A stretch of DNA of 64,000 bases from Planctomycetaceae bacterium (GTDB lineage Bacteria; Planctomycetota; Planctomycetia; Planctomycetales; Planctomycetaceae), in assembly GCA_021732785.1 (NCBI GenBank), contig JAKFUG010000006.1, forward strand, positions 62,001 through 126,000. Direction: 5' to 3'. Below the pieces are notes generated by a model that made no database searches, had not been told where the DNA came from, and saw nothing but the letters and a program-made list of their open reading frames with translations. The translations under genes were made by a program, and so were the position numbers. Shown one piece after another: positions 43,046-52,039 of this stretch; the stretch's first letter is position 1; the number at the start of each line of letters is the position of its first letter.

Positions 43046-44281
43046 TCAGATGCGGTTATCAATTGGACTGGCGACGGAATCCAGCAGTTGGATAACGTGA
43101 GCGACCTGATACGGCCGTTTCACCAGACCCGTTTTTCCGGCGGAGTGCCATTGCATCAGGCAGACGTGATTGGCCGTCGCGAGGATGGTCGGTGAACCTT
43201 CGGCGGTGTTGAGGAACGCGGCTTTACGAGCCAGGATGGCTTGCGCGTTCTCCGGTTTTTCGATGTTATACACGCCGCCGGAGCCGCAGCAGTCGCGGGC
43301 GTTCGGAGCATATTCCCAACGGTAGCCGGTGGCGTCGAGCACCGACCGCGGAATCTCTGGCACCTTCTGGCCATGCACGAGATGGCACGGCAGGTCGACA
43401 TAGACCCGGGTGCCATTCGGTTCGCGTTGTCTTCGTGTCGGGCCGATGTCGCCGAGAAAACTCAGCACGTCGCGCACCGGGACGGTTCCTTTCAGCGTCT
43501 TCCCCAGTGCGTGCCCGCAGCCGGAAGAATTCGTCACGACGGCATCGATGTCGAGCGGCCCAAACACGCGCCGGCTTTGCTCTTGCAAGGCAACGACGCC
43601 GTCGAGACCGGTATGTTCCTGAAACGCACCGCAGCAACCTTGATCGCGTGGAACGATCACTTGCACGTTGTTCTCGATCAGCACCCGCACCGTGGCAAAG
43701 TTGATTTCGCGAAACAACGATTCCATCAAGCAGCCGGTAAGGAGCGCCACGCGCGGGCCCGTTGGCTGGCGGCGGGACATGAGCCATGCGGCATACTCCG
43801 CGGTCGATTGCGTCGCCGAAGGTTGCCCCGCAAAGACGAACCGGTGAGGCAACAGTCCTGCGGTCCGTAACACCCGCGCCGGCAGAAACGCCCAATTCAT
43901 CAGCGCAGGCCTGGCAACGAGTTTCGCCATGCCGCGCAATAACAGTGATGGTTTCGCTCGACCGGTGGCGACATGCTCATGACGGACGTGTTCAAAAATC
44001 TTGCCGTACGGCACATTGGCCGGACACGCCGATTCGCACGCCAGGCAACCGACGCATTCCGACGTGTAGAAGTCGGTCCACTCATCCCGCGGCAACCGCC
44101 CGTCGGCTTCCTCGCGCCACAACCGCAGCCGCCCGCGCGGCGAATTGTTCTCGTCCCCGGTGAGCTGGTACGTTGGGCAGACCTCGAGACACAACCCGCA
44201 ATGGACGCAACTGCTCAGCAGATCGGGATCGAGCGGTGCGCAACGGTTTTCAACGGGAGCAGCGTTCACGGGAGCCGACAT
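43046..44281 (-). CDS. glcF: Glycolate oxidase iron-sulphur subunit
   Basis: 411 residues. Two 4Fe-4S motifs are visible, CVHCGLCLEVCP (about 25-36) and CVGCLACESACP (about 76-87). Two CCG domains follow: GCLMESL...QGCCGAFQEHTG and DLPCHLVHGQ...DCCGSGGVYN. It passes electrons from glycolate or D-lactate oxidation in the GlcDE flavoprotein to the quinone pool. It overlaps the upstream GlcD-GlcE gene by 16 nt, confirming a two-gene operon in place of the usual three. Confidence 0.93.
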   Translation of the reverse strand: MSAPVNAAPVENRCAPLDPDLLSSCVHCGLCLEVCPTYQLTGDENNSPRGRLRLWREEADGRLPRDEWTDFYTSECVGCLACESACPANVPYGKIFEHVRHEHVATGRAKPSLLLRGMAKLVARPALMNWAFLPARVLRTAGLLPHRFVFAGQPSATQSTAEYAAWLMSRRQPTGPRVALLTGCLMESLFREINFATVRVLIENNVQVIVPRDQGCCGAFQEHTGLDGVVALQEQSRRVFGPLDIDAVVTNSSGCGHALGKTLKGTVPVRDVLSFLGDIGPTRRQREPNGTRVYVDLPCHLVHGQKVPEIPRSVLDATGYRWEYAPNARDCCGSGGVYNIEKPENAQAILARKAAFLNTAEGSPTILATANHVCLMQWHSAGKTGLVKRPYQVAHVIQLLDSVASPIDNRI

Positions 44282-46620
44282 GCGTGTTCCAGGTGTGTGA
44301 TCCAGACGGATTCAGCCGCGGTGGGAGTGAGCGCCGGACGATGGCGCGAGTGCCAGTCACCACCGAGTTTGTGCAGTGCTTCCGTATGCCGAGCAATGAG
44401 CGCTGCCATCGTCGCGGAGTCACCATAAGCATGGATCACGCCGGTATAACAGAGCGCCACAACCTGCACTCCCCGTCTGGCGATCTCGCGAGCCAAACCG
44501 ACGACATGCTCCGGCGCGGTTTTCAGAACGAGGTCAGGACAACCATCCCGCAATGGAGGCGCGTGGTCGTTGATGGTGATCGCCAAGTGCTGTTTTCGAG
44601 CGAATTCCGTCAGAAACAACGTGTAAACCGGCCATTCATCAGCTTGAGCCGCGATCCCGATTCGTAACTGCGTGTCGTCGCCATTGACGAGCAGATCGAT
44701 GGAATCGAACCAGTGCATCCAGCCATCGTGCAGCAACGGTGGCACCGCGGTAACGACGGCTTCCGCGCGGCCGGACATCGTGATGACGGCATTGACCTCG
44801 CTCGTCGGTCGCAATCGCAACACGTAATCGATCGGTGAGCCGAAACGTTGTCCCGAACCGAGCAGAAAGCGGAACAGGTCATACCCGGTGGTCGTCTTCA
44901 CGACGCGCTCGCCGACACGGATCACGCGACCGTTGGGGAGCCGCCAGTTCATGCCGACGATATTGTCGCAGTATGGACCGAACCGCGATGACGCCGGGGC
45001 GAAACCAGTGGCGTCGACTTGCTGCCGCAGTGGCGTGTGATCATCGAGCAGCAATGGAAATCGCCACCGATGGGGACCGGCGATGCGCTCGATGTCCTCC
45101 GCCACGGCATCCGCGGAGATGCAAGCGATGCCATCAATCGTGTCGAGGAACGGTTCAAAAAGGCGTTCGGAAGTTGCCGCATGATGCCCGTTGGTTTTGG
45201 CCGGCGGCGATGTTGACGTGGACGATTCAAAGCGGCGATTCGCGAAGACTTTGAGAGGGTTGAGCTGGTGTCGCGGGTTGAAAATGGTGGGGATCAACAG
45301 TTGCAGCCGCAGCGAATCGGGGCCGAAGACGAGGGGCATGTAGGCGGTTTTGTCGTTGCCGATGCCGTGTTCGCCGGAGAGCGTGCCACCCACTTCCACC
45401 ACGCGCTGCATCAGCCGTTTGCCGATGTGTTCGACCTTTTCCAACTCGCCGGGATTGCGGGAATCGAAGAGAAAATTGGGATGCAGGTTGCCATCACCGG
45501 CGTGGAAGACATTCACCGCGCGAATCCCCGCGGCGTCCGCTTCGTCATAAACGAGTTGCAGCAATTCGGCGAGTGCTCGCTTGGGAATCACGGCATCCTG
45601 CACCACGAAATCGGCACTCAATTGCCCCATCAACCCTCCGGCGACTTTGCGGGCCTTCCACAGTTTCTTGCGTTGATCTTCTTCGTCACTGAAGACCACA
45701 TCCTGAGCACCCGCATTGCGCAAGATCTGAGACACGGATTCCACACGGGCATCCACCAATGCCGCGGGGCCATCGATCTCCGTCAGCAACATGAAGGCGT
45801 TTTTGGGCAATCCGACGGCCATCGGACTGTTCTCGACCATTTCCACGCACCGCGGGTCCATCAGTTCGATTGCCACGGGATTCGATGAATGGACCACGAG
45901 CGCGTGGATCGCTTTCTCGGCGGTCATCAAATCGGGATAAGTCGCCCGAAACGTCCACACTTTTTCGGGACGCGGAAGCAGTCGCAGCCAGAAGCGCGTG
46001 AACGCCCCCAGCGTTCCTTCGCTGCCGACCATGAAGCGTTTCCAGTCTTCACGCCACGGACCGCGTCCACCGGCGGGACCACCGAAACGGTGTACACTGC
46101 CGTCAAGAAGGACGGCTTCCACACCGAGGACGTAATTACTCGTCACGCCATACCGGAAGCAGTGGGCCCCCCCGGCGTTCATCGCCACATTGCCGCCGAG
46201 TGTACACACCGGCCCGCTGGACGGATCGGGCGGATAAAACAATCCATGCGGCAGCAGCGCATCATCGAGTCGTTGCAGATTGACGCTGCACTCCGCTTCG
46301 CACCAGAACCCTTCACGGTTGATCTGCGTGATGTTCTTCAGTGCCGAAGTATGAACGACCACTCCCCCTTGAGCCGCGACGGGACCGCCGGAGAGTGATG
46401 TTCCCGCGCCGCGCACGCAGACGGGGACATCCCATTCCTGCGCGTGCTGGATGACGCGGACCATTTCGTCGGCATCGGCCGGAATCACCACGGCATCGGG
46501 GCGAAACGTTTTGTATCCCAAACCGTCGGTGTCATATCCCGCGAGTTGTGCCGGCGCGGTGAGGATGCGTCCGCGCGTGACACAGCGTTTTAGTTGAGCT
46601 TCGAGGGCTGACGATGACAT
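44266..46620 (-). CDS. glcDE: Glycolate oxidase GlcD-GlcE fusion (FAD-linked)
   Basis: 784 residues. The first 470 are GlcD: FAD-binding VCVRGAGTSLSGGPVA, PDPSSGPVCTLGGNVAMNAGG, GSEGTLGAFT and the C-terminal HAGDGNLHPNFLFD / GGTLSGEHGIG metal-site motifs. A Ser/Thr/Pro linker (about 478-495) leads to a GlcE-like half with SSRFGPYCDNIVGMNWRLPNGRVIRVGERVVKTTTGYDLFRFLLGS. It oxidises glycolate to glyoxylate. The ATG at 46620 gives the natural N-terminus; a GTG 6 nt earlier is possible. D-lactate dehydrogenase activity is an alternative. GlcD, GlcE and GlcF therefore come from two genes here. Confidence 0.88.
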   Translation of the reverse strand: MSSSALEAQLKRCVTRGRILTAPAQLAGYDTDGLGYKTFRPDAVVIPADADEMVRVIQHAQEWDVPVCVRGAGTSLSGGPVAAQGGVVVHTSALKNITQINREGFWCEAECSVNLQRLDDALLPHGLFYPPDPSSGPVCTLGGNVAMNAGGAHCFRYGVTSNYVLGVEAVLLDGSVHRFGGPAGGRGPWREDWKRFMVGSEGTLGAFTRFWLRLLPRPEKVWTFRATYPDLMTAEKAIHALVVHSSNPVAIELMDPRCVEMVENSPMAVGLPKNAFMLLTEIDGPAALVDARVESVSQILRNAGAQDVVFSDEEDQRKKLWKARKVAGGLMGQLSADFVVQDAVIPKRALAELLQLVYDEADAAGIRAVNVFHAGDGNLHPNFLFDSRNPGELEKVEHIGKRLMQRVVEVGGTLSGEHGIGNDKTAYMPLVFGPDSLRLQLLIPTIFNPRHQLNPLKVFANRRFESSTSTSPPAKTNGHHAATSERLFEPFLDTIDGIACISADAVAEDIERIAGPHRWRFPLLLDDHTPLRQQVDATGFAPASSRFGPYCDNIVGMNWRLPNGRVIRVGERVVKTTTGYDLFRFLLGSGQRFGSPIDYVLRLRPTSEVNAVITMSGRAEAVVTAVPPLLHDGWMHWFDSIDLLVNGDDTQLRIGIAAQADEWPVYTLFLTEFARKQHLAITINDHAPPLRDGCPDLVLKTAPEHVVGLAREIARRGVQVVALCYTGVIHAYGDSATMAALIARHTEALHKLGGDWHSRHRPALTPTAAESVWITHLEHACRLP

Positions 46621-46665
46621 GAGCACTCACCCAGGAAAGATTTCCACGACCTTCCGGAGTGAGAA

Positions 46666-47451
46666 TTACAATGCCCCTTCGGCACGGTTGCTCCACCACG
46701 GCAATCCCACGCCGCCGTCGACGGTGAGGGTGCCGCCGGTCATGTATTCCGCATCATCGCTGGAGACGAACGCGACCGCTTTGCCGACTTCATCGGGGCG
46801 GCCGAGACGTTTCCACGGCAGCGCTTTGCCGCCCTGTTCGAGTTGTTCCTCACTGAAGAACTTCCGTTCGCCGGGAGTATCAATCCAACCGGGATGGACG
46901 ATGTTCACACGAATGCGGTGCGGAGCGAGTTCGACCGCGGCGGTGCGGGCCATGTGATCGATCGCCGCTTTGGCCATGTTGTAAGCCATTGCCGTGGGGA
47001 TCGCGAGGACCGCATGCGGCGAACTGACAACGACGATAGAACCGCCCTTGCCTTGCTTGACCATCTGCAATGCCGCCCCGCGGACCCCGTAGAAGGCCCC
47101 CCACATGCCGACGTCGATGGTCTTCCGGAAACCGTCGAGGTCGGCTTCGATCATCAGTTGACGGTCGCTGTAGACGGCGTTGGAGACGAAGCAATCGAGG
47201 CTGCCGAAGGCGTCCGCGGTTTCGGCAATCATGGCTTCCACACGGACCCGATCGGAAACGTCGCCGCCGAGGACAATCGCCTTCACGCCGAAGGAACGGG
47301 CTTCGTTCGCGACCATTTCCGCTTCGGATTGGTGCGAATGATAATTGATGGCGACGTTGGCCCCTTCCTTCGCCATCTCCAGAACGCAGCCCTTGCCGAT
47401 GCCGCGCGAGGAACCGGTGACGAAGACGTTTTTACCAGCGAGACGAGGCAT
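46666..47451 (-). CDS. SDR-family oxidoreductase
   Basis: 261 residues, a classical short-chain dehydrogenase: TGSSRGIGKG cofactor loop (12-21), NYHSHQSEAE suggesting NADP preference, the N-A-V-Y motif, and catalytic Ser with YNMAK (about 156-160). The C-terminus has the GRPDEVGKAVAFVSSDDAEYMTGGTLTVDGG pattern. Substrate unknown (3-oxoacyl or sugar/polyol type). It is the first gene upstream of glcDE, 45 nt away on the same strand, and may be co-transcribed. Confidence 0.88.
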   Translation of the reverse strand: MPRLAGKNVFVTGSSRGIGKGCVLEMAKEGANVAINYHSHQSEAEMVANEARSFGVKAIVLGGDVSDRVRVEAMIAETADAFGSLDCFVSNAVYSDRQLMIEADLDGFRKTIDVGMWGAFYGVRGAALQMVKQGKGGSIVVVSSPHAVLAIPTAMAYNMAKAAIDHMARTAAVELAPHRIRVNIVHPGWIDTPGERKFFSEEQLEQGGKALPWKRLGRPDEVGKAVAFVSSDDAEYMTGGTLTVDGGVGLPWWSNRAEGAL

Positions 47452-47492
47452 TGAGGGAGAGTCCTAAATGATGGCGATTTTGGATAGGGATA

Positions 47493-47663
47493 AAATTCCA
47501 AGTTCCAAGGGCCAAATTCCAAACAAATCACAAATTCCAAGTTCCAAACGGGGATTACCACATATTCTCTGACTCACCGACATTGATCAACTCACCTTTG
47601 TCTTCGTTTGGAATTTGAAATTTATCCGTTGTTTGGAGCTCGGAATTTGGAGCTTGGAACTTC
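47493..47663. repeat. AAATTCCAAGTTCCAA repeat cluster with inverted copies
   Basis: Direct copies at 47493-47508 and 47532-47547, with shorter CCAAATTCCAAAC pieces between. Inverted relatives (TTTGGAATTTG near 47607, GGAATTTGGAGCTTGGAACTT near 47642) lie about 100 nt on. It looks like an intergenic palindromic repeat cluster between the SDR and fur genes. Confidence 0.6.
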
Positions 47664-47673
47664 TTATTCAATC

Positions 47674-48114
47674 CTACTGCGGCACGCACGTCAGACAGTG
47701 GCCCTTCAGCAGGATTTCCGTGACGCGGCCCACTTTTGACCAGCTCTTTTGCGAGCTTTTCGGGATATCGCCGTCGTGGATGCAGGTCACACTGCCGCAG
47801 TCGACACACACGAAATGCGGGTGGTGGCCGTCGGGGTGATTGGGATTCTTGAGTTCGAACCGCCAGACGTGATCGCCGAGTTCCGTCCGCGAGACCAACC
47901 CCGCATCGACGAGATCGGTGAGGTTGCGAAAGATCGTCGCCTTGTCGAAACCCAGCGGGACCAGATTCTCGGCGACTTCCGCATGCGACAGCGGCGACTT
48001 GGCCCCTTGCAGACGGCGCACGACCGCCAGTCGTGCCGCAGTGGTCCGCAAACCCACTTTGGTCAGCAGGGTGCGAACCTGGGCAATCGCTTCAATTTCG
48101 TGATCGGTCGCCAT
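47674..48114 (-). CDS. Fur-family metal-responsive regulator
   Basis: 146 residues. The winged-helix N-terminus (GLRTTAARLAVVRRLQGAKSPLSHAEVAENL, FDKATIFRNLTDLVDAGLVSR) and the C-terminal dimerisation/metal part (HHPHFVCVDCGSVTCIHD, CLTC) are typical of Fur, Zur or PerR. The CVDC and CLTC pairs make a structural zinc site. Which metal or peroxide it senses is not clear. It represses promoters when metal-bound. It is monocistronic on the minus strand between the repeat cluster and the ccs genes. Confidence 0.88.
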   Translation of the reverse strand: MATDHEIEAIAQVRTLLTKVGLRTTAARLAVVRRLQGAKSPLSHAEVAENLVPLGFDKATIFRNLTDLVDAGLVSRTELGDHVWRFELKNPNHPDGHHPHFVCVDCGSVTCIHDGDIPKSSQKSWSKVGRVTEILLKGHCLTCVPQ

Positions 48115-48294
48115 GCGACGGTCCTTCGTGCGAACGGATGGGTGCCCCTTCAGACGCGGCGGAACCCTCGATTCTCGAAGTATACCGGCTCAGCCACGAT
48201 TCCGACAATTCGCCACCCTGCTGGCGCTTTGCCGACGCCATACGAAGCGCTGTTTGACCAGCGCTTCCCGGTGATTTGCAAAGCGACAAGCGGG

Positions 48295-51200
48295 TCAGGC
48301 GAGGGATTGGCCTCTGGCCGGACGAGTGCCTTCGCTCCACCATAACCGCGTGGGAATGAGTCCCACGCCAATCACCGCGAGGAAGAACAGTCCGCTCATG
48401 GATAGCGCGAACAACCGGCCTTCGGTTTGACCGTAGGCATGCAGACCGATGCCCAATTCGTTCACACCGAACCACGACCAACTGACGACAATATTCCCGG
48501 CGATCGTCAGCAGTGCCAGCCCGCGGGCTTTCACCATTCCGCCCCAGCGAGCGTGCAGACAAAGAGCGTTCCACAGCACGATCATCAAAGCGCCGTTTTC
48601 TTTCGGGTCCCAACCCCAGAACCGGCCCCACGAATCATCGGCCCACAAGCCGCCGAGGACGGTGCCGACAAAGCTGAAGAAGATCGAGAAACAGAGCGTG
48701 CCGTACATCATGTTGTACAAATCGCGGGCAAACTTCTGATTGAGCAGCGGCGTCGCTATGCCGAGAAACACATACGCGATTCCCAGCAACCCGGCGACAT
48801 ACGTCGTCATGTAACCAAAAGTGATGCAGGTGACGTGCGTCGCCAGCCAGAACTGCGTATCGAGCACGGCTTGCAGCACGACGAACGTGTCCCCGTCGAG
48901 CGACAACTGATTCGCAATCCCGAGTGAGAGAAACGCGGCGGCGGTTCCAATGACGGTCCCAATCAGCGAGCCGATACCGTTGCGGAACGCCATACTCAAC
49001 ACGAAGCCCAGCAGAGCCCCTCCCCAGCCGATAAAGATCGCCGAGGAATACAGGTTGGTCACCGGCGGGCGTCCCGAAATGTAGATTCGGGCCGAGAGAG
49101 CAAACGTATGCAGCAGGAAGGCCACGATCGCAATCCCCACCGCCATGCGGGTGGAGGCGGAACCCCACGTTGGCCACACGAAGCCGAACAACGCCAGAAT
49201 CCCGAAGATAAACGCCGTGACGTAGAGCATCTGCGCGGTAAAGAACGGTTGCAGCCGGTTAAAGAACGATTCGAAGTTCGTCTTCGACAGCGATAAATCA
49301 TCGGGGCGATGATCTGTCAGCCACGCTTTGTAGGCGTAGACTTCCTTGTTGAATTCGTCCGGTTTGTTGCTGGCATATGCCACCAGAATGCGGGTCATCG
49401 CCTCAGCCGGTTCTTCCGCGGGCTGGCTGAGAGCCGTCGTCTGAATCAGATTTCGTGTCCATCCCGAAGCGAAGGTGTCCCATTGCCCCCCTTTTTCCTG
49501 TGGCGGGATGACCAGCGGCGGGTGGCGTTGCCGCAGCGCTTGCTGCCGCTGTACCGCCCCGCGGAGATCTTCCCGCCAAGTCTCGGGCCGGATGTTCGGC
49601 GGCGAGAACGATTGCAGCAGCAGGTCGAGAATCCCGATCTTCTTTTCGAGCTCGAGAATCTTCCCCTGATAGACGCTGACGTTGGCTTTATCCTGCTTGC
49701 GAGCCAACTCGGCCTGTTCTGTCAGCGCTTCCAGTTTGGGCAGGAACTCTTCGGGCGAATACCGGAAGCGTTCGCGCCATTCGAGTCCGAGCAATTGCTG
49801 CACTTCCGGATTCTCGATGCGGAAGACCTTGTGCTTAAAACACGCTTCCGGCTTGGCCATCACATCCAGCAACCACCGGATTGCGGGTTGAGATTTGTCG
49901 TTGTGGTCGTTGAAAGTCTGCTTGCCTGAAGAGATCACGAGCAGACTGCTCCGCGCGACAGTATCGAGCGGTTTGGTGCGGCCGTCGGCGACCACGGGGA
50001 TCGAGCCGAACGCTTCGAGATCGAACTCGCCTGTTGATACTTTGGGGAATGCAGCCCGCAGACCTACCGTCGCCACGATCAAGGCCGCAAGAGTCGCCGC
50101 ACCGATGCCACAAGCCAGTGTCGCACGGCTGTTAAAGAAGTTAAGGGACGTTGTCTCAGCCCGGTACAGAAAGCGGGACAGCGTAATCAGGAAGTGTGAC
50201 AGCATGCCGATGGCCACGATCATGCACGACACGTACGGAATCATCCACCCCGTATTGGTGACCACCTGCAGCGTGGTCCCTTCGATCTGTGTCATCGGAT
50301 CGCGATGGTAACCGCTCTGGTAAAATGTCTCACCGGCGAACCGCAACGGATTGTTCATCCAGATGTGGACATTGCGGTCGACATGGCGGGTGTCGTCCAC
50401 CAGCCGGACATCGGACGAGTAATTTCGCGGCGTGTCGGTCCCGATGTAATCATCCTTGCGGGCATCGGTCAGTTGGAACTTGTACGGCTTGTAAGTCCGC
50501 TTGAACCGCAGGGCCACATCGTACGATTTGCCATCGACGGTGACGGTTTCGTTCTCATTCTGAGCCGAGAAAATCAGACCGAGCAGATAGGTTCCGAGAT
50601 CCTCGCCCGATTTGCTTTTGAAGGTCACGTACGCCGACGAAAGATCGACCTTGCTGTCCATGTCGGTCCCGCTGCCGGGGCGAATGTTTTCGACAAAGTA
50701 TTCCAGTCCGTGGCCTTTGGTCGCCAGATTGGTGTCGTCCTTGCGAAGCTTTCGCAATGCGGAGTTTTGAAGGAACTGTTTGATCTCGATGTCAAATGGC
50801 AAACGCGGATCGGTGATCAGCGAATTTGGCTTTGAAGCGTAGCCAATCCGCGTTTTGGGAATCACGGTGACGTGATCGACTTGGGGATCGGAATGGTCAA
50901 TCACGGCCAATTCGACCGTGCGGATGTCCTGCACGAAGTTGACGGTTTCGCCTTCCTGCAATTGCAGTTGGCCTTCGACCGCAATGATTCCAACGAGGAG
51001 TTCGCCGAACATCATCAGGCCGATGCCCGCATGCAGCAGCACCACACCGGCCCGCTTCTTGAAGACGAGGCCGCAACCGACGAGCAACAGCAATCCCACG
51101 CCGCCGCCTTGCGTTAATTGCCACAGGATGCGCATGGCGGAATCGCTGAGCCGCTCGCCGCGGAGCGCCATCGATAGCAAAATGAAAACCCCACTCCCAA

Positions 51201-51852
51201 GGAGCAGCAGTGTCGGAATGGCTAAACGGTGAAGCCAGTAAATCGGAAGCCCGGTCTTCCCAAACGATAGTCGCACCCAAGATGCCACGATGGCGGTGTA
51301 GGTAACGGTTGCCGAACCGACGAAGCACCACCACAGGGCGTCATACGACACCCACGGTTGCGCCTGCAGTCCTTCCGAGTTGTTGGCCGACATGATGACC
51401 AGTGTGGTCAGCACCATCCCCGCGAGAATTACCAGCAACCCGGAGATGAGCGGCCAGCCTTTCGCCTGCACCTTGAAGCGGATCAAATGCGCGGCGAGCA
51501 AGTTCAAGGCCATCAGCGAGCCGACCAATTGCCCGCCGGGAAAGGGAAACACTCCAGGAATCTTTGGCATGGGGGCGGAGGTAAACGCTTTCCAGAACGA
51601 CGGCGGCAGAAAGATCTTCAAATCGACCCAAGCGATCCACGTGCGGAAATATTCGTCGAGGACCTGCCCGATGTCCTTGTCGACCTGCGCAAGAGTCCCC
51701 GCGAGAATGATGAAGATCGACGCCGCGAGCAGCGCAACGGTGAACTTCAGCGAGGCCAGCGGTGACAAGACCGCATTCATCAGCGGCCCCACCCCCGAGC
51801 CATCGCGTTGATACTGGGTGAGCTCTTGATCATTCGCGGTCGCGGTCGACAT
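48295..51852 (-). CDS. Cytochrome c biogenesis ResB-CcsA fusion
   Basis: 1185 residues. The N-terminal half is ResB-like: four membrane helices (to about residue 280), a large periplasmic loop, another helix near 545. A linker domain (about 590-850) with a coiled stretch (LEALTEQAELARKQDKANVSVYQGKILELEKKIG) follows. The C-terminal CcsA has its membrane helices and the WWD-like haem motif WADDSWGRFWGWDPKENGALM. System II machinery brings haem to apocytochromes outside the membrane, fitting the CxxCH protein at 41.3-42.5 kb. The ATG at 51852 was chosen over 51882. ResB-CcsA fusions are known elsewhere; the long central domain is unusual. Confidence 0.88.
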   Translation of the reverse strand: MSTATANDQELTQYQRDGSGVGPLMNAVLSPLASLKFTVALLAASIFIILAGTLAQVDKDIGQVLDEYFRTWIAWVDLKIFLPPSFWKAFTSAPMPKIPGVFPFPGGQLVGSLMALNLLAAHLIRFKVQAKGWPLISGLLVILAGMVLTTLVIMSANNSEGLQAQPWVSYDALWWCFVGSATVTYTAIVASWVRLSFGKTGLPIYWLHRLAIPTLLLLGSGVFILLSMALRGERLSDSAMRILWQLTQGGGVGLLLLVGCGLVFKKRAGVVLLHAGIGLMMFGELLVGIIAVEGQLQLQEGETVNFVQDIRTVELAVIDHSDPQVDHVTVIPKTRIGYASKPNSLITDPRLPFDIEIKQFLQNSALRKLRKDDTNLATKGHGLEYFVENIRPGSGTDMDSKVDLSSAYVTFKSKSGEDLGTYLLGLIFSAQNENETVTVDGKSYDVALRFKRTYKPYKFQLTDARKDDYIGTDTPRNYSSDVRLVDDTRHVDRNVHIWMNNPLRFAGETFYQSGYHRDPMTQIEGTTLQVVTNTGWMIPYVSCMIVAIGMLSHFLITLSRFLYRAETTSLNFFNSRATLACGIGAATLAALIVATVGLRAAFPKVSTGEFDLEAFGSIPVVADGRTKPLDTVARSSLLVISSGKQTFNDHNDKSQPAIRWLLDVMAKPEACFKHKVFRIENPEVQQLLGLEWRERFRYSPEEFLPKLEALTEQAELARKQDKANVSVYQGKILELEKKIGILDLLLQSFSPPNIRPETWREDLRGAVQRQQALRQRHPPLVIPPQEKGGQWDTFASGWTRNLIQTTALSQPAEEPAEAMTRILVAYASNKPDEFNKEVYAYKAWLTDHRPDDLSLSKTNFESFFNRLQPFFTAQMLYVTAFIFGILALFGFVWPTWGSASTRMAVGIAIVAFLLHTFALSARIYISGRPPVTNLYSSAIFIGWGGALLGFVLSMAFRNGIGSLIGTVIGTAAAFLSLGIANQLSLDGDTFVVLQAVLDTQFWLATHVTCITFGYMTTYVAGLLGIAYVFLGIATPLLNQKFARDLYNMMYGTLCFSIFFSFVGTVLGGLWADDSWGRFWGWDPKENGALMIVLWNALCLHARWGGMVKARGLALLTIAGNIVVSWSWFGVNELGIGLHAYGQTEGRLFALSMSGLFFLAVIGVGLIPTRLWWSEGTRPARGQSLA

Positions 51853-51904
51853 GGAACGCCTCTTTATAATACTCGTTCCCACGCGATGCAGGCAGCGAGT
51901 TCAA

Positions 51905-52025
51905 CTCCGGTCCCCTCTCCCCCGTCTGCGGGGGAGAGGGCCAGGGTGAGGGGGCGGATCGAAACGCCCGGCCCCCTCATCCGGCCTTCGGCCACCTTCT
52001 CCCACGCGGACGGGGGAGAAGGGAC
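51905..52025. repeat. GC-rich palindromic intergenic repeat
   Basis: A 12-bp stem CCCTCTCCCCCG / CGGGGGAGAGGG (51913-51940, TCTG loop). A second, imperfect arm ends in CCTTCTCCC ... GGGGGAGAAGG (about 51998-52021). GGTGAGGGGGC pairs with GCCCCCTCATCC. It looks like a dispersed REP-type element rather than a gene. Confidence 0.65.
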
Positions 52026-52039
52026 CCATTCACACTCTC

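Noticed and set aside
47493-47663. Repeat cluster as a CRISPR array
   Set aside because: Repeat spacing is irregular, copies are partial and inverted, and no spacers of even length exist.
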